From: Glandiceps talaboti
Lineage: Eukaryota; Hemichordata; Enteropneusta; Spengelidae
Length of the DNA: 64,000 nucleotides
Reading direction: 5' to 3'
Assembly (NCBI RefSeq): GCF_964340395.1
Contig: NC_135549.1
Span: 1,298,501-1,362,500 of the forward strand
Position numbers and translations under genes: made by a program. The notes under the pieces are model-generated. The model searched no databases. It was given only the letters and a program-made list of their open reading frames with translations, and was not told where the DNA came from. Position 1 is the stretch's first letter. Each line of letters starts with the position of its first letter. Of this stretch, positions 36,352 to 47,804 are shown piece after piece.

Positions 36352-39300
36352 CTGACAGACAGAACTCATTGTAAAAAGTCTTCTATGATATCATGGTAGA
36401 CTTGACTTCTCCCCCTCCCCCTACTACTTGGCTTCTCCCCTCCCCCTACTCCAGTTTCATGTCATGTCATTAACACTTGTCTTGATATGTCTTGTTTTAT
36501 CAGCTTTGGTACAAGAAGACCTGTCTAGGCCTTACACCAGATGAGAATTTATCAATAGGCAAATTAGAAGATATTATTGGTAGATGGAGTATAGTTCTAC
36601 AAAAAGATTGCAGGTTGGAATGTCTCTTTATCTGTCATAACGAAGGAGAATATTAATTAGTGTGTATTACGGTAGCAGAAATGAAATGAAATATATTGGA
36701 AGTGCTGTGGGAGAAGGATAGAATTAAGGAATCTATTATGGAAGTGCTATGGGGGAAGAAGCCAAATGAATGATCATGGAATTGCTTTGGGAGAAAGGTA
36801 GAAAGATAGAAAATATCATGAAAGTGCTGTGGGAGAAGAGTAGAATTGAGGAAGCTATCATGGAATAGCTATGGGGCAAGAGTAGAAAGAAGGAAAATAT
36901 CATGGAAGTGCAGAAAAGACTCATTCCATGCATGGGTGTAGGGGCAAAGGAAGGAAACATGGAAATTTGAGAATGGGGAGAATGGAGAAAAAGACATTTA
37001 AGTAGTTTGGGAAGTAACACAAGTTATTGTATTTTGGTGGCAGAATTAGTGAAAAAATTTTGCTTAGGGGGATAGAAAAAAGTTTCAAAAGAATGGAATA
37101 TTAAATCAAATTTTATGATTAATATAGTTTTGATGTTTACATTTTTGACTGAAGAAATGTATTGTTGAAGAGAAATTATTTTTAAATTGAGTATTTACAG
37201 CCTTGACAGATTTCAATTTATTTGATTTGTTAAATTTAATTTCAGAGAAGTTTACCAAAAGTTAACCAATATCTATGACATTAACCGTAGATCAGGTCAG
37301 GTCATTATACCTGATACATTTCAAACTAAAGTATTAAAATGGTTGAATAATGATGACGAACTTTTCAAGGAAGTCAAACTACAGGTGAGCATTTTTTCAT
37401 CAGTTTCTCTTTTTAATTTTTTAATTGTGTAATTATTTTTATGAAAGTGAATAATATGTCAGATCTGAACATATTTTCTGCGTTATTTTTGTTTTGTATG
37501 AACTATATGTTATTGCATAAAAATCAGGTTTTTTAAAATCATTAAATCTAGTGATCTGGAGCATTGTTGTCAAGGAAACCGAATAAATTATTTGACAATT
37601 TGACAATTAATTACTCATATGAAGACACTAGTCTGTAAGGTACGCCATGACGGGTGCCCTCACACATTGGCCAACCCCTACCATGAAAGGAGAGGAGAGG
37701 TGTGAGAGGAGGCCGGTGAGGGTGAAACGTCACGACATATCTTACAGTCTAATGAAGATGCATGTTGACATGAATGCAATACAACATGAATTTTATGTTT
37801 ACTAAGTATTCAATATTCAGATAAAAATAGTGCATTAAGTTGGTCCTTAGATATGAGGGTATTTTATTATCAATAGTTGTTTTCAAGGTAATGATACTGA
37901 AATGAATTATGTGCAATGGAAAAACGAGTCTCCCTCATAAAACAAAAATAGAAATGCCACCAAAAGAGAATAGGGCTGTCACTTGTATCTCTGACTCAAT
38001 TTACACATGAACAGTACTGTGACTTGACTGGGTAGAAATTATGTACTATGAATCACAAATTTCGCTACAAAAATACATAAGAGTTTTCAATGATCTGTTT
38101 ACTGTAGGGAATATATGTATACATTATCATTTAAATTTATTACTAATGTTTTTATGAAATCATAAGGTGGAATTTTCTAATGTGTAACTGGCTTGGAGAG
38201 AACCCTGAATTACTGTCACAAACTGGTGATGACAATTTATCAGTTATAACGAAGTCAGGGGACAATTTAATAAGTTCAGTGTTTGCATTTTTCAATCCAC
38301 ATATCATTTATCAAATCCTTAGCCCAGAGACTTGGCTATCTGACTCCACTGGATTGATATGGTTTCATTTGGTAAATGTTGGAATGATATTTTCAAACCA
38401 GATAGCCAAGTTAAAACTCCGTCTGGGTGATAAAATTCTAGGGTGGAACTTTCTAAAAATATTGGTTGTGATGAAAATTTTACACCACTTCTAACAAACC
38501 TGCAAAATATGCATTACTTTTTTTTTTACTGTGCTTTTATTTTTCTGTCCATATACTTGCCCAGTTTATAACATCAATATTCAATACATATACCCATGAG
38601 AGCTCTATATTCAATCCACTGAGATCTAAAAGACCAGGTGTAATGTCTATGGATGACGATGTCCGTGAATAGTAAGTCTGTTCTCGCTTTGTCTCTCACA
38701 TAAACAATAGTCATTAAATTGCTACATATTCATGATTACTAAATCTTTCTCTGCTGCTCTTTGATATAAAATGAAAGAACCCCATGACGTATGGTTGTAA
38801 ATGTGGCATATTCTGACTGTTTGTACATGTATATACTTGCAATGTTCTCTGCGGTCATACCTTTTCAAAAATGATGAGTGATAGTGCAGCAAAAAAAAAC
38901 TGTAAGCAAGAGTGCAAATTTTCACTCAGATCATGCATCTGTTATAATTATCATTAAATATGTTAAATGTTTTAAAAATACCAATATACTATGCATTCAT
39001 GTACATAGCCAAATTGTGTGCTCATTTTCATACATATATGTAATAATGTTTTTGGTATTGCACTGCAGTGTACATACCTCTAGTATGCACATGCACTGAT
39101 GCAGGCAATCCTTGGTACATATGTAATAATGTTTTTGGTATTGCACTGCAGTGTATATACCACTAGTATGCATATGCACTGAAGCAGGCAATCCTTGGTA
39201 CATATGTAATAATGTTTTTGGTATTGCACTGCAGTGTAATTTTAGAATTCTAATGTGGTAGTCTTATACTTGATGGATGTGTATTTTATTGCCTGTAGAC

Positions 39301-42300
39301 CACATGTTCAAATCTGTTTCATATGCAAATTTATGAAAAATATTTCAAACTGTTTTAGTGTCGAGGAATTGGAAAAGAAGTCAGAAAAGGACTGTGATTT
39401 CTGTGCGTATCAATAGTAAGTAGGGTTTATTATTATTAATATCGTTTAAACTGAATCGTTTAAACTTGGGTTTATTATGCCTCATCAAGGGAAAAGCATT
39501 TTTAGTATCGCATGGAACTTTTGTTAATACCCCCCCCCCCCCCACACACACACACAAATTTACTCAGCTCACAAAGTGTTCATTTGTTGACACCATCTTA
39601 AAATGAATCCAGCTTGCAGTAGTCTCTGTACATGCATGGGTAATAATGCCTTGTGGACAACAGTTTATTTTGTAAGAACTTTTATTGAGTTAAAAACAGT
39701 TTGACTTAAATGAATTCTATTTATTTGAAAAAAATTACAGTTTTAAGTCTTAGCCTTGAAAGATGTGATCAACTATTAACTATAAAAACGAAGGTAATGT
39801 GATTAATATAGATAACTGTATAATTTCTCTACACCATGGTATTAGTCTTTCAACTTCCTTATACCTGATTCTTTACCCTTTTTTCTTACTTCCAGCAAAA
39901 CAGCAGAAGATACATTTGGTAGGATAGAATCAGACTATTCAGCTACAGCATCAAATACTTTCAAATATGATGGCTACCATGCACTCATAATTCTAAAATC
40001 ACATTCCCCATTGAATTATAATGAAATTCAGTTTTTGGACATGATGAACACTGCTATGAAATGGTAAGTTTTGTTGTTGTTTCTTTTGTTTTTTTGTTGA
40101 AGTTGTTTCATGTTTTTCATGTTTTCATGGTATATTTTTTTTTTTTTTTTTTTGGGGGGGGGGGGGGAGTTAGAATGTATGATCCAAATTTCATTTGAGT
40201 TGACTCGTACATGTATCAGACTACAGTTTATCAACTTGAACTGATACCAGTAACAAAGTGTCTAACTATTTTGGCGATAGGAGACCAAAATTATTTGATT
40301 AGCAAATTACCTAGCAAACTTGAGTTCAAGATTGGTGTTTTCCATACCACATTGCGTACAATACTGCTGGCTTGGTGTCTCACTTACTATGGCTACAGAT
40401 AAAGTAAAATTTACGTGGCACCAAAATCCTGAAGCTACTGTTACTATTTCAAGTTTCTGAAATAATATTGTTTGTCAATGATACTACTATAATCTCAACT
40501 TTATATTTGTAACATTTATTGCAGGTTTATGAAAGTATATGAAACAGACAAGAATTACAAATATCCACATTTGATGTGGGATAATTTACCCAAAGCTAGT
40601 GCCAGTCAGGTCCATCCCCATGCACAGGCCAGTGTTGGACCAGTCAGACATTATGGTAGGTAACAACCAGCACTGAAGGTGTCTTAAAATGCCCAGATCT
40701 AGCTTTGTTCAAGAGAATTTGATGGTGTCATAAATATGCAAATTAGGTCTAAAATGAGACTTCGGTAAAAATACTTCAAAATCTTCTCCGAAACTACTTG
40801 GTCAATTGATATTGAGGCATGGCAAACAGGATAAGAAAATGATGGTATTCACCATTCAAGACCCTAAAGTGGTGTGCATGCATGCATTTGTGAGTGTGTT
40901 TATTTGTTTGTTCACATTTATAACTATAAATTTGTCTTCTCCTTTCATTCCAGGGCTTATGGAACACATTCGCCTTACAGGAATAGACTATTCTAGAGAA
41001 CATGGAAGTAATTACTTTAGTGATCTTTTACAGGTACAGTAGTTGAATATAACACAGTCTTTCGTATCATTTCAGTCCCATGCAACAATAATCATTGAAG
41101 TTAGCCCTTTGTTGTCTGTACCCAATACTTTAGAGTTTCAGTAAATATTCATCACATAGAAAATAATGTTATGTCATTGAACTAAAATAGTGTAAGTTAT
41201 GTCATGAAACTAAAATATTGTAAGTTATGTCATAGAACTAAAATATTGTAAGTTTAAGTCACTGAACTTCATTTATTTTCAAGACATTGCATGATGGAAC
41301 TCGCTGCAGTGGAAATGATAATTGCATTAAGTTTTAGTGATCAAACATGTTTGCTAAGAGCCACATTCAACCCAAAAATATCAACAAAAAACCAAGATGG
41401 TTTACCCACAATGGTTAAATACAACCAAATCTATACTGTAAACATTGAATGTGAGATTCTATCAACTCAGCTAAAGTGTAAAGTATAGATCTGGTTGTAC
41501 CCACCCACTGTGGTTTGTTACTTACACTAATAGAACAGATGTTACTACTTGGACAATATAGTATAGATCTGGTTGTACCCACCCACTGTGGTTTGTTACT
41601 TACACTAATAGAACAGATGTTACTACTTGGACAATATAGTATAGATCTGGTTGTACCCACCCTCTGTGGTTTGTTACTTACACTAATAGAACAGATGTTA
41701 CTAGTTGGACAATATAGTATAGATCTGGTTGTACCCACCCACTGTGGTTTGTTACTTACACTAATAGAACAGATGTTACTAGTTGGACAATATAGTATAG
41801 ATCTGGTTGTACCCACCCACTGTGGTTTGTTACTTACACTAATAGAACAGATGTTACTAGTTGGACAATATAGTATAGATCTGGTTGTACCCACCCTCTG
41901 TGGTTTGTTACTTACACTAATAGAACAGATGTTACTAGTTGGACAATATAGTATAGATCTGGTTGTACCCACCCACTGTGGTTTGTTACTTACACTAATA
42001 GAACAGATGTTACTACTTGGACAATATAGTATAGATCTGGTTGTACCCACCCACTGTGGTTTGTTACTTACACTAATAGAACAGATGTTACTAGTTGGAC
42101 AATATAGTATAGATCTGGTTGTACCCACCCTCTGTGGTTTGTTACTTACACTAATAGAACAGATGTTACTAGTTGGACAATATAGTATAGATCTGGTTGT
42201 ACCCACCCACTGTGGTTTGTTACTTACACTAATAGAACAGATGTTACTACTTGGACAATATAGTATAGATCTGGTTGTACCCACCCACTGTGGTTTGCTA

Positions 42301-45160
42301 CTTACACTAATAGAACAGATGTTACTAGTTGGACAATATAGTATAGATCTGGTTGTACCCACCCACTGTGATTTGTTACTTACACTAATAGAACAGATGT
42401 TACTAGTTGGACAATATAGTATATGTCTGGTTGTACCCACCCACTGTGGTTTGTTACTTACACTAATAGAACAGATGTTACTAGTTGGACAATATAGTAT
42501 ATGTCTGGTTGTACCAACCCAATGTGGTTTGTTACTTACACTATAGATGTTACTCATCTAAGTTTTGTTGATGTTACTTGTTGAATGTGGCTCTTATCAA
42601 CTATGTTTGATAATTGAAACTGAATACCATCCTGATTTCCACCATACTCTAAATTGAGCAAGGGGAGAACTTTTTGGTTAATCGATCATATCCTGACAAA
42701 TCATAAAATCTTTTTCTATTTATGTTCTCTTTGTACTCCCTCTCAGTCAGCTCTCCTGGTTCTCTTGTTTTGACAGTCCCTGGATACCATAATAAAATTT
42801 GTATATTCTTTCACAGATACATACAGCCTTAGGTTTGACGACCACACTTGGCAATGCTACAGCCATGGCCTATCTCACTCCAAAGAAAGACTATGAAGTC
42901 ATTATCATGGATAAAACTGCTTCTACAGACTTCTTTAGATTGTTATATTATACTATTAAAGCCTTCATGGATGATTTACAACTCTTCGCTTGGAGTTTTG
43001 CAATGTTTCTACCAAAATTGGTAAGAAAATTCCCTTTTCAGAGCTGCCAATGTGGCATACTGGTACATATGGAATAATTGTATGATAGTGATCATATGGG
43101 GAGGGGGTGGGGTGACATTGTAGCGTGAAGCTTTTTTTTTTTTGAATTTTGTGATGTTCTACTCAAGCTGGTAAGAAAAGCAATTTCTCAGAGCTGGCAT
43201 ACTGTACAAGTTAATTAGAATGAGAATTTGCATCTACAAGAGAGTTTGGTAATTGTGTTGATACTTTTTACACACTAGTGAGTATTTGTTGTACACAACT
43301 AAGTACAAGTTGCTCCTCTTTCTCCCTTGTGAGTATTTGTTGTACACAACTAAGTACAAGTTGGTCATCTTTCTCCCTAGATGGTATTTGTTTGTACATA
43401 ACTAAGTACAAGGTGGTCATCTTTCTCCCTAGGGGGTATTTGTTTGTACACAACTAAATACAAGTTGGTCCTCTTTCTCCCTTGTGAGTATTTGTTGTAC
43501 ACAACTAAGTACAAGTTAATCCTCTTTCACCCTAGGTGGTATTTGTTTGTACACAACTAAGTACAAGTTGGTCCTCTTTCTCCCTAGGGGGTATTTGTTT
43601 GTACACAACTAAGTACAAGTTGGTCCTCTTTCTCTCTAGGTGGTATTTGTTGTACACAACTAAGTACAAGTTGGTCCTCTTTCTCCCTAGGGGGTATTTG
43701 TTTGTACACAACTAAATACAAGTTGGTCCTCTTTCTCTCTAGGGGGTATTTGTTTGTACACAACTAAGTACAAGTTAATCCTCTTTCACCCTAGTATTTG
43801 TTTGTACACAACTAAAAACAAATTGGTCCTCTTTCACCCGAGGGGGTATTTGTTTGTACATAACTAAGGACAAGTGGATTAGAGTGGCCTTATAAATGTG
43901 GTGGTCACTCTTGTGAACATTAGGGGGAGGGGTTTTGTCTTGAGCCAACAAAGTTCATTTATTTAGCTTGTGAGACATTGTATGATCATCCCTAAATGGT
44001 AACAGTTGACTGTATCTGTATTCACAGGAGCCGTATGTTAGTCCAGACTATGATGATATCCCAGCCATCGTCAGAATCATTAGTAGAGGTCAAGCTAACA
44101 GTCCACGCAATGATATCAGTGCTATGGAATTATTTGCAGTAAGTTATTCCATCTCTACTTGTTTTAGGAAGGACAATATATTGTTCATGGTTCCAAGAAT
44201 CAAAGGACAGTACAATATAGTTACTTTGGGAACGGTAAATTGGAAACGAATATGACATTTTGATCCGTCTACTACAGACTACAGACCAGGATTAATGTTT
44301 CTCTCTGAACTGGCTACTACAGATCAGGATTAATGTTTCTCTCTGAACTGGCTACTACAGACCAGGATTAATGTTTCTCTCTGAACTGGCTACTACAGAT
44401 CAGGATTAATGTTTCTCTCTGAACTGGCTACTACAGACCAGGATTAATGTTTCTCTCTGAACTGGCTACTACAGATCAGGATTAATGTTTCTCTCTGAAC
44501 TGGCTACTACAGATCAGGATTAATGTTTCTCTCTGAACTGACTACTCCGTAGTAGACAGATGAAAATATTGCATTCATTTCCAATTTACCATTCCTAAGT
44601 AACTATGTTGTACTGTCTTTGTTTTAAGATATTCTGACATCTGTATTAATTATGAATATGGAAATGCAGTGGTACAAGAATCACACTGGAGATTTAGGAT
44701 GTGAATAAACTTAATGTAATGCTGATACAGACACAAGATGAAAATTAATTTAAAAATTTCATAGGAGTTTTGTTTCCTTAAATTTCAAGGTACTGAGAAT
44801 TATATCATTTTTGTGTTTTGATGAGAAGTTGTAACAGGCATATAAAATAGGATTCTACGCCTACTTACACATTTCATCATATGTACAGTCCAAGATAGAC
44901 ACCATGTAATAAATTCATTGTAATTTTCATATTTTTTGCAGGTTTCAAATGTCAATATTGATCCATTTAGTGTCATAGGCCATGTGGAAAGGTCTGTAGC
45001 CAAGCATAGAAAGGAGTTGGAGGCATTACATGACAAGGAGGAGGAGGATGAACAAAAGGAACAGCCAAAGGCAGATGAAAACAATGTTGATAAAAACAAA
45101 CAGTCAGAAAATGGTGAAGTAAATTTAAAGGAAAATGATGAAATACAGAATAAACAATAA
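35358..45160 (+). CDS. Membrane-anchored HIT/GalT-superfamily protein
   Basis: Eleven coding exons at 35358-35576, 36504-36613, 37246-37384, 38565-38671, 39359-39415, 39896-40063, 40525-40655, 40954-41033, 42817-43020, 44028-44138 and 44942-45160 sum to 1545 nt (514 residues plus stop), with all phases compatible. Residues about 24-46 form one hydrophobic segment (KKLFLIAACIFGVAFYGW) after a short basic N-terminus, suggesting a type II signal anchor. C204-x2-C207 and the motif SQVHPHAQASVG (H297, H299, Q301) match the zinc-type cysteines and the nucleotide-transferase HPHxQ of galactose-1-phosphate uridylyltransferase and its HIT-like relatives. The C-terminus is acidic, Lys/Gln-rich and probably disordered. 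A second ATG at 35403 has a better context (AAAATGG) and keeps the anchor. The substrate is unknown; a role as a nucleotidyl transferase or hydrolase in the secretory pathway is inference. The exon 2 donor (GTTGGA) and exon 1 donor (CAT/GTAGGT) are weak but are the only phase-consistent choices. Confidence 0.87.
35631..35813. repeat. Long near-perfect hairpin in intron 1 of the HIT-like gene
   Basis: Arms 35631-35714 and 35731-35813 pair over about 83 bp. The inner 43 bp (ending GTCGTTTCGATGTTTAAC) are perfectly complementary, with a loop of about 15 nt. The outer part has a few mismatches. It could be a foldback MITE or a small-RNA hairpin. Confidence 0.85.
35831..35978. repeat. Second, diverged hairpin of the same family
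   Basis: The left arm starts AGCTGCAATAGTTGTAACG and the right arm ends GCTACAAGAATTATCGCAGC. The outer ends match those of the hairpin at 35.63-35.81 kb (AGCTGCAATAATTGTAG). The two elements are 17 nt apart, suggesting tandem insertion or duplication of one foldback element. Confidence 0.7.
36300..36365. repeat. (CAGA)n microsatellite
   Basis: Twelve or so tandem CAGA tetranucleotides in intron 1 of the HIT-like gene. Confidence 0.95.
36655..36925. repeat. Degenerate repeat of about 47 bp, 5-6 copies
   Basis: Copies share TATCATGGAAGTGCT, TGGGAGAAG and TAGAA in order, with many substitutions. Intron 2 of the HIT-like gene. Confidence 0.75.
37625..37750. mobile_element. Short MITE-like inverted repeat
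   Basis: The left arm CTAGTCTGTAAGGTACGCCA continues TGACGGGTGCCCTCAC. The right arm GTGAGGGTGAAACGTCACGA continues CATATCTTACAGTCTAA. The arms are about 37 bp with a centre of about 50 bp. It lies in intron 3 of the HIT-like gene. Confidence 0.7.
39055..39240. repeat. 83-bp tandem repeat, about 2.3 copies
   Basis: The unit contains ATAATGTTTTTGGTATTGCA and CTGCAGTGTA. Intron 4 of the HIT-like gene. Confidence 0.9.
41165..41268. repeat. 27-28-bp tandem repeat, about 4 copies
   Basis: The unit contains GTCATGAAACTAAAATATTG. It sits just left of the 78-bp-satellite element in intron 8. Confidence 0.88.
41341..42622 (+). mobile_element. TIR element with 78-bp satellite core, copy 1
   Basis: The left end has AAGAGCCACATTCAAC and the right end GTTGAATGTGGCTCTTA as its inverted counterpart, each with a shared AAACATGTTTG/CTATGTTTGAT flank. 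Between them are about 14 tandem copies of a 78-bp unit (41485-42545; GATCTGGTTGTACCCACCCA core). Because 78 is a multiple of three, both strands show long artefact frames. The element lies in intron 8 of the HIT-like gene. The design resembles pearl/Helentron-type elements with internal tandem repeats. Confidence 0.8.
43135..43215 (+). repeat. Decayed duplicate of exon 9 end and donor
   Basis: TTTGTGATGTTCTACTCAAG CTGGTAAGAAAAG followed by TCTCAGAGCTGGCATACTG aligns with the end of exon 9 and its intron (TTGCAATGTTTCTACCAAAA TTG/GTAAGAAAAT ... TTTCAGAGCTGCC). The copy keeps a donor-like GTAAGA. It lies about 145 bp downstream of the real site. Confidence 0.75.
43268..43870 (+). repeat. 51-52-bp array with acceptor-like motif, about 12 copies
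   Basis: The unit contains TGTACACAACTAAGTACAAG and TCCTCTTTCTCCCTAGG. The pyrimidine tract plus TAG resembles a 3' splice site in the sense orientation of the host gene. Intron 9. Confidence 0.92.
44203..44622. mobile_element. TIR element with 38-bp satellite core
   Basis: The left arm 44203-44275 (AGGACAGTACAATATAGTTA ... GGTAAATTGGAAACG) is the imperfect reverse complement of the right arm 44550-44622 (CATTTCCAATTTACC ... AACTATGTTGTACTGTCTTT). Between them are seven copies of a 38-bp unit (CAGATCAGGATTAATGTTTC). It lies in intron 10 of the HIT-like gene. Confidence 0.8.
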
Positions 45161-45217
45161 ACTAAAGATTATTAAAGTGTCTGCAACTGCAAGTATTTTT
45201 CGTCATTTTTGTTTCCA

Positions 45218-45223
45218 AATAAA
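45218..45223 (+). terminator. Polyadenylation signal of the HIT-like gene
   Basis: An exact AATAAA lies 58 nt after the TAA stop, in a T-rich context (CAAATAAAAAGG). It is the first canonical signal downstream. Confidence 0.65.
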
Positions 45224-46199
45224 AAGGTTGCTCATATTTTACCCTACACTGTCACTTGTTTAATGACTGGTAGCCACTGGTAAAACTCCCACCGTATAAA
45301 CTGCTGTGATTCTGTACTCTCATACTATATGAATAAAATAACATGAAGGTTACATAGTAGGGATGAAAAGTATCTGTGTATGTGTGTATGTCTATATCAT
45401 CATTTTCTCAAAAATGGCTGTCTCAATTCAAACAAAATTTGGTGAACATATTCTTTCGAGTTATGGCTAGAACTGATAAGTTTTTGGTAAATGACCATGA
45501 ATATTAATGAGCTATTTATGCAATTAATGGTGTTGGGTAATTAGTCTATATCCTAAGAGTGCATGCTTCAAATTCAATATAATTTGGTAAATACATTAAT
45601 TATTTTGTGATACCAAAGCGCATCTGTCCTGAAAATATTTTTTGGTAGCTTTTAGTTACAGTTAGTTATTTGTGTTTTTATTAGTTATTAGTTTTTGTAC
45701 GGTTTGACCTATCCTAATTTGAATATTGATCTCATAGCATGTTGGTCATTCAATACCATGAAAAATCAGACTGCATCTGTGGGCAATCTTGCAGGAGAAT
45801 TCACCTAGATCAATTCATACGATCTCTTCACTCTTTCATGTTCATTGAAAATCTGTAGTTTTGAAACTTGGTGGTAAGTCATGCCATAATCGCTTACTGA
45901 AGAGCCTCGTTCTTGCATACGCATATGATTATATTAAGGCCATGTCGACATCATGTAATGATTACATGGAAGTTTTCATTGCATACAAGCTAACAAATCA
46001 TGTTTTGACTAAATTTTTTAGGCAGATTTCTTATCATGTATTGTACAGCACATACAGTTCGTATTTAGATTGAATAAACGTTGTAACAGGAAATTTGCAA
46101 GTTTTCAACTTGCGTATATACGGTCCATGCTAATGGCTAGGTCGTGACTATGTTGAAATTTGTATGGCTGGCAAGATGGGTTCATATTGCTTGAAACAA
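45224..46199. other. Intergenic AT-rich stretch
   Basis: No gene recognised. Sequence around 45400-45620 (TGGCTGTCTCAATTCAAAC, AATATTAATGAGC) looks like an interspersed repeat, but no second copy is in the window. Confidence 0.4.
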
Positions 46200-46425
46200 C
46201 ACAAAATGTTATTGATGTAGTAACTAATGGATATACAATGTCATGTATGGTAGCACAAAATGTTATTGATGTAGTAACTAATGGATATACAATGTCATGT
46301 GTGGTAGCACAAAATGTTATTGATGTAGTAACTAATGGATATACAATGTCATGTGTGGTAGCACAAAATGTTATTGATGTAGTAACTAATGGATATACAA
46401 TGTCATGTGTGGTAGCACAAAATTG
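46200..46425. repeat. 54-bp tandem array, about 4 copies
   Basis: The unit contains AAAATGTTATTGATGTAGTA. The period is 18 codons, so both strands show artefact frames. Confidence 0.95.
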
Positions 46426-46639
46426 CAACAAGGCAGGAAGGAATAACAAAATAAAAGTTTGCCCTTTCAGAAAGTATTCAGTTTATATCTGGTATTTCTT
46501 ATAAATTAGACGACAGTATCACAGCCATTATACAGTAGAAATTTTGCCAGTGGCTGCTGGTTTTTAGCACAAGTGACAGTGAATGGTAATATGTAAGTAA
46601 TGTTTTACTTGGAAACACAAATGATGAAAACTACTCAGA

Positions 46640-47335
46640 AGTTACTGACTATGTCATTGAATTACAGTGTTGTGTTTGTGAACATCTGGTACACGTACAC
46701 ATCCAATCACAGCACAGTTACCGATCATGTCATTGAATTACAGTGTTCTGTTTGTGAACATCTGGTACATGTACACATCCAATCACAGCACAGTTACCGA
46801 TCATGTCATTGAAATACAGTGTTCTGTTTGTGAACATCTGGTACACGTACACATCCAATCACAGCACAGTTACCGATCATGTCATTGAAATACAGTGTTC
46901 TGTTTGTGAACATCTGGTACACGTACACATCCAATCACAGCACAGTTACCGATCATGTCATTGAATTACAGTGTTCTGTTTGTGAACATCTGGTACACGT
47001 ACACATCCAATCACAGCACAGTTACCGATCATGTCATTGAATTACAGTGTTCTGTTTGTGAACATCTGGTACACGTACACATCCAATCACAGCACAGTTA
47101 CTGACCATGTCATTGAATTACAGTGTTCTGTTTGTGAACATCTGGTACATGTACACATCCAATCACAGCACGGTTACCGATCATGTCATTGAATTACAGT
47201 GTTCTGTTTGTGAACATCTGGTACATGTACACATCCAGTCACAGCACAGTTACCGATCATATCATTGAATTACAGTGTTCTGTTTATGAACATCTGGTAC
47301 ATGTACACATCCAGTCACAGCACAGTTAGGAATAG
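46640..47335. repeat. 76-bp satellite, about 9 copies
   Basis: The unit contains GTTACCGATCATGTCATTGA and ACACATCCAATCACAGCAC. Confidence 0.95.
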
Positions 47336-47804
47336 AACTCTGTATATGAATGAAATGTAGGGGGAAAAACAATTGAAAACATTCATTAAATACAAGTCTT
47401 CCAGTCGACTTTATTTTTTAGTTGGTGTAAACTTTCTTTGAATAATTTAGCAGCAATTTTATAGATATATGAACAAAAATCCATTGGTTGTACGATACAT
47501 TTATATATTGGTGGTTAATATATTTTATTTTTTTAGCATGAAAGTTGAAATAGTTGGTGCAATATTGATTTTCAGTTTCTTTTTCAAATATCACATAGAT
47601 CCTGAGATAAAGAGATTCATTTCTTCAATCAATTCAGTTCATCTTTATATTGTATTTGTATGCTTTGAAAGACATCTTTTATGGTTTTTGTGATTAAGAA
47701 AACATGAAACATACTATAATAATGCATATTTCTGATTTTTCCTGAAATGATTGTATGTTTACTTGTGTATTGGTTGGATATGAAATCAGAAAACGCTACT
47801 CGGG

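Noticed and set aside
38180-38494. 104-codon plus-strand frame in intron 3 of the HIT-like gene
   Set aside because: Exons 3 and 4 join in phase without it. It has no acceptor/donor pair in frame, and the sequence looks like a degenerate inverted repeat.
41415-42557. Long open frames on both strands (380 and 343 codons)
   Set aside because: They are the 78-bp satellite (26 codons) read in phase. Both strands are open and the peptide repeats exactly with the DNA period. The same holds for 50055-52017.
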